NCBI GenBank assembly: GCA_947167435.1
Contig: CAMVIC010000075.1
Span: 1 to 7,128 of the forward strand
From: an uncultured Clostridia bacterium
GTDB lineage: Bacteria; Bacillota_A; Clostridia; Oscillospirales; Oscillospiraceae
DNA: 7,128 nucleotides
Direction of reading: 5' to 3'
Part shown: positions 6,548 to 7,128 of the stretch, in pieces
How the letters are laid out: each line of letters begins with the position of its first letter
Numbering within the stretch: position 1 is the stretch's first letter
The notes under the pieces: model-generated
What the model was told of the DNA's origin: nothing
The model's database searches: none
Seen by the model: only the letters and a program-made list of their open reading frames with translations
Program-made: the position numbers and the translations under genes

Positions 6548-6576
6548 TTTACAAACTCAGGTCTTTCCTTTATTAT
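6548..6576 (+). promoter_or_regulatory. Sigma-A-type promoter of the cysteine desulfurase gene
   Basis: The -35 box TTTACA (6548-6553) and the -10 box TATTAT (6571-6576) each match consensus at five of six positions and are separated by exactly 17 bases. The start of transcription should be near 6583, giving a leader of about 75 bases. AT-rich sequence surrounds both boxes. Confidence 0.75.
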
Positions 6577-6656
6577 TTATATAGCATATTAGGAAATGTT
6601 CTGTTCTATCCTCTGCGCTGAACCGCGCCGCGCCGCTTGAAGAAGGAGGCCGCACC

Positions 6657-7128
6657 ATGATCTATCTGGACTACGCCGCCTCCTGCCCCCTCTATCCCCA
6701 GGCGGCCGAGGAGCTGAAGCGCTGCGCGCTGGAGGATTTCGCCAACCCCGGCGGACTGCACCGGGCGGCAGGCAGGTGTCGCGCCCTGCTGCAGCGCAGC
6801 CGCAGGCAGCTTGCTTCCCTGCTGGACGTGCCGGACCGGTCGGTGTTTTTCTGCTCCGGCGGAACGGAGGCCAACAACTGGGCCATACGCTGCGGCGCGG
6901 GCAGCGCCCCCGGGCATCTGCTCATCGGCGAGTGCGAGCACAAGTCCGTGCTGGAGAGCGCCCGGGCCATGGAGGCGGAGGGCTTTTCCGTGACGCTGCT
7001 TCGGCCGGACCGGCAGGGGCAGTTTGCTCCGGAGGCCGTCGAGGCTGCCATCCGGCCGGACACCCGTCTGCTCAGCCTTCAGGCCGCAAACAACGAAACC
7101 GGCGCCCTGCAGGACGTATCCGCCCTCG
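6657..7128 (+). CDS. Cysteine desulfurase (NifS/IscS-like), N-terminal part, cut by the window edge
   Basis: This class V aminotransferase-fold, PLP-dependent enzyme takes sulfur from L-cysteine, leaving alanine, and holds it as a persulfide for Fe-S cluster or tRNA thiolation work in the cytoplasm. The 157 residues present show the family landmarks in order: YLDYAAS (3-9), NPGGLH (30-35, the usual NPSS-H region), FFCSGGTEANN (64-74, phosphate-binding loop), GECEHKSVLE (91-100, with the histidine that stacks on PLP) and NNETGALQ (144-151). The PLP lysine and the catalytic cysteine loop would lie beyond the right edge. AAGGAGG (6643-6649) sits 7 bases before the ATG. The first-glycine-to-serine replacement in NPGG is modest and does not suggest loss of function. 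It is transcribed away from the sugar operon. In related Clostridia such a gene is often followed by thiI, which cannot be checked here. Confidence 0.93.
   Translation, partial: MIYLDYAASCPLYPQAAEELKRCALEDFANPGGLHRAAGRCRALLQRSRRQLASLLDVPDRSVFFCSGGTEANNWAIRCGAGSAPGHLLIGECEHKSVLESARAMEAEGFSVTLLRPDRQGQFAPEAVEAAIRPDTRLLSLQAANNETGALQDVSAL

Larger units (their letters stand above)
6300..6656. other. Divergent AT-rich intergenic control region
   Basis: These 357 bases separate the start codons of the sugar operon (leftward) and the cysteine desulfurase gene (rightward). They are much richer in A and T than the flanking genes. They hold one promoter for each direction, a leader hairpin at 6324-6342, a dyad over the leftward -10 box at 6385-6418 and a further inverted repeat at 6512-6536. 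I see no open reading frame with a credible ribosome binding site, no tRNA and no convincing catabolite-response element. Confidence 0.8.

Noticed and set aside
6606..7063. Minus-strand open frames opposite the cysteine desulfurase gene
   Set aside because: The plus-strand frame contains all expected cysteine desulfurase motifs and a strong ribosome site; the minus-strand frames are its shadows.

Overview
The window looks like chromosome from a GC-rich gut-type member of the Clostridia (Bacillota), possibly of the Oscillospiraceae. This rests on strong AGGAGG-type ribosome binding sites, sigma-A-like promoters, an ABC sugar importer with a DUF624 (YesL) gene and no ATPase of its own, and a GH3 enzyme of the type common in that group. 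The taxon is an inference. Genes are GC-rich and tightly packed, and the one long intergenic region (6300-6656) is clearly AT-rich.

Layout. On the minus strand, from right to left, lies one carbohydrate-uptake operon: a solute-binding protein (6299-4941), inner-membrane permease 1 (4753-3836), permease 2 (3819-2968), a DUF624/YesL membrane protein (2964-2314) and, after a strong hairpin, a cytoplasmic GH3 beta-glycosidase (2198-114). A well-formed promoter for the operon lies at 6396-6424. Hairpins occur after the binding-protein gene (two), between DUF624 and GH3 (one, an 18-bp perfect stem) and after GH3 (one). These suggest stepwise control: abundant binding protein, less permease, and an attenuated or separately timed GH3. 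Divergently on the plus strand, with its own promoter (6548-6576), begins a cysteine desulfurase gene (6657 to beyond the right edge), probably unrelated to sugar uptake.

How the genes work together. The binding protein captures an oligosaccharide outside the membrane. The two permeases form the channel and probably borrow a shared MsmX-type ATPase encoded elsewhere. GH3 has no signal peptide, so it would trim the imported beta-linked oligosaccharide to monosaccharides inside the cell. The substrate cannot be fixed from sequence; xylo-oligosaccharides or beta-gluco-oligosaccharides are the leading options. No sugar-responsive regulator is present in the window.

No exotic or clearly new system is visible. 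The points most worth a second look are the regulatory hairpins, a dyad centred on the operon's -10 box, and the uncharacterised DUF624 gene.
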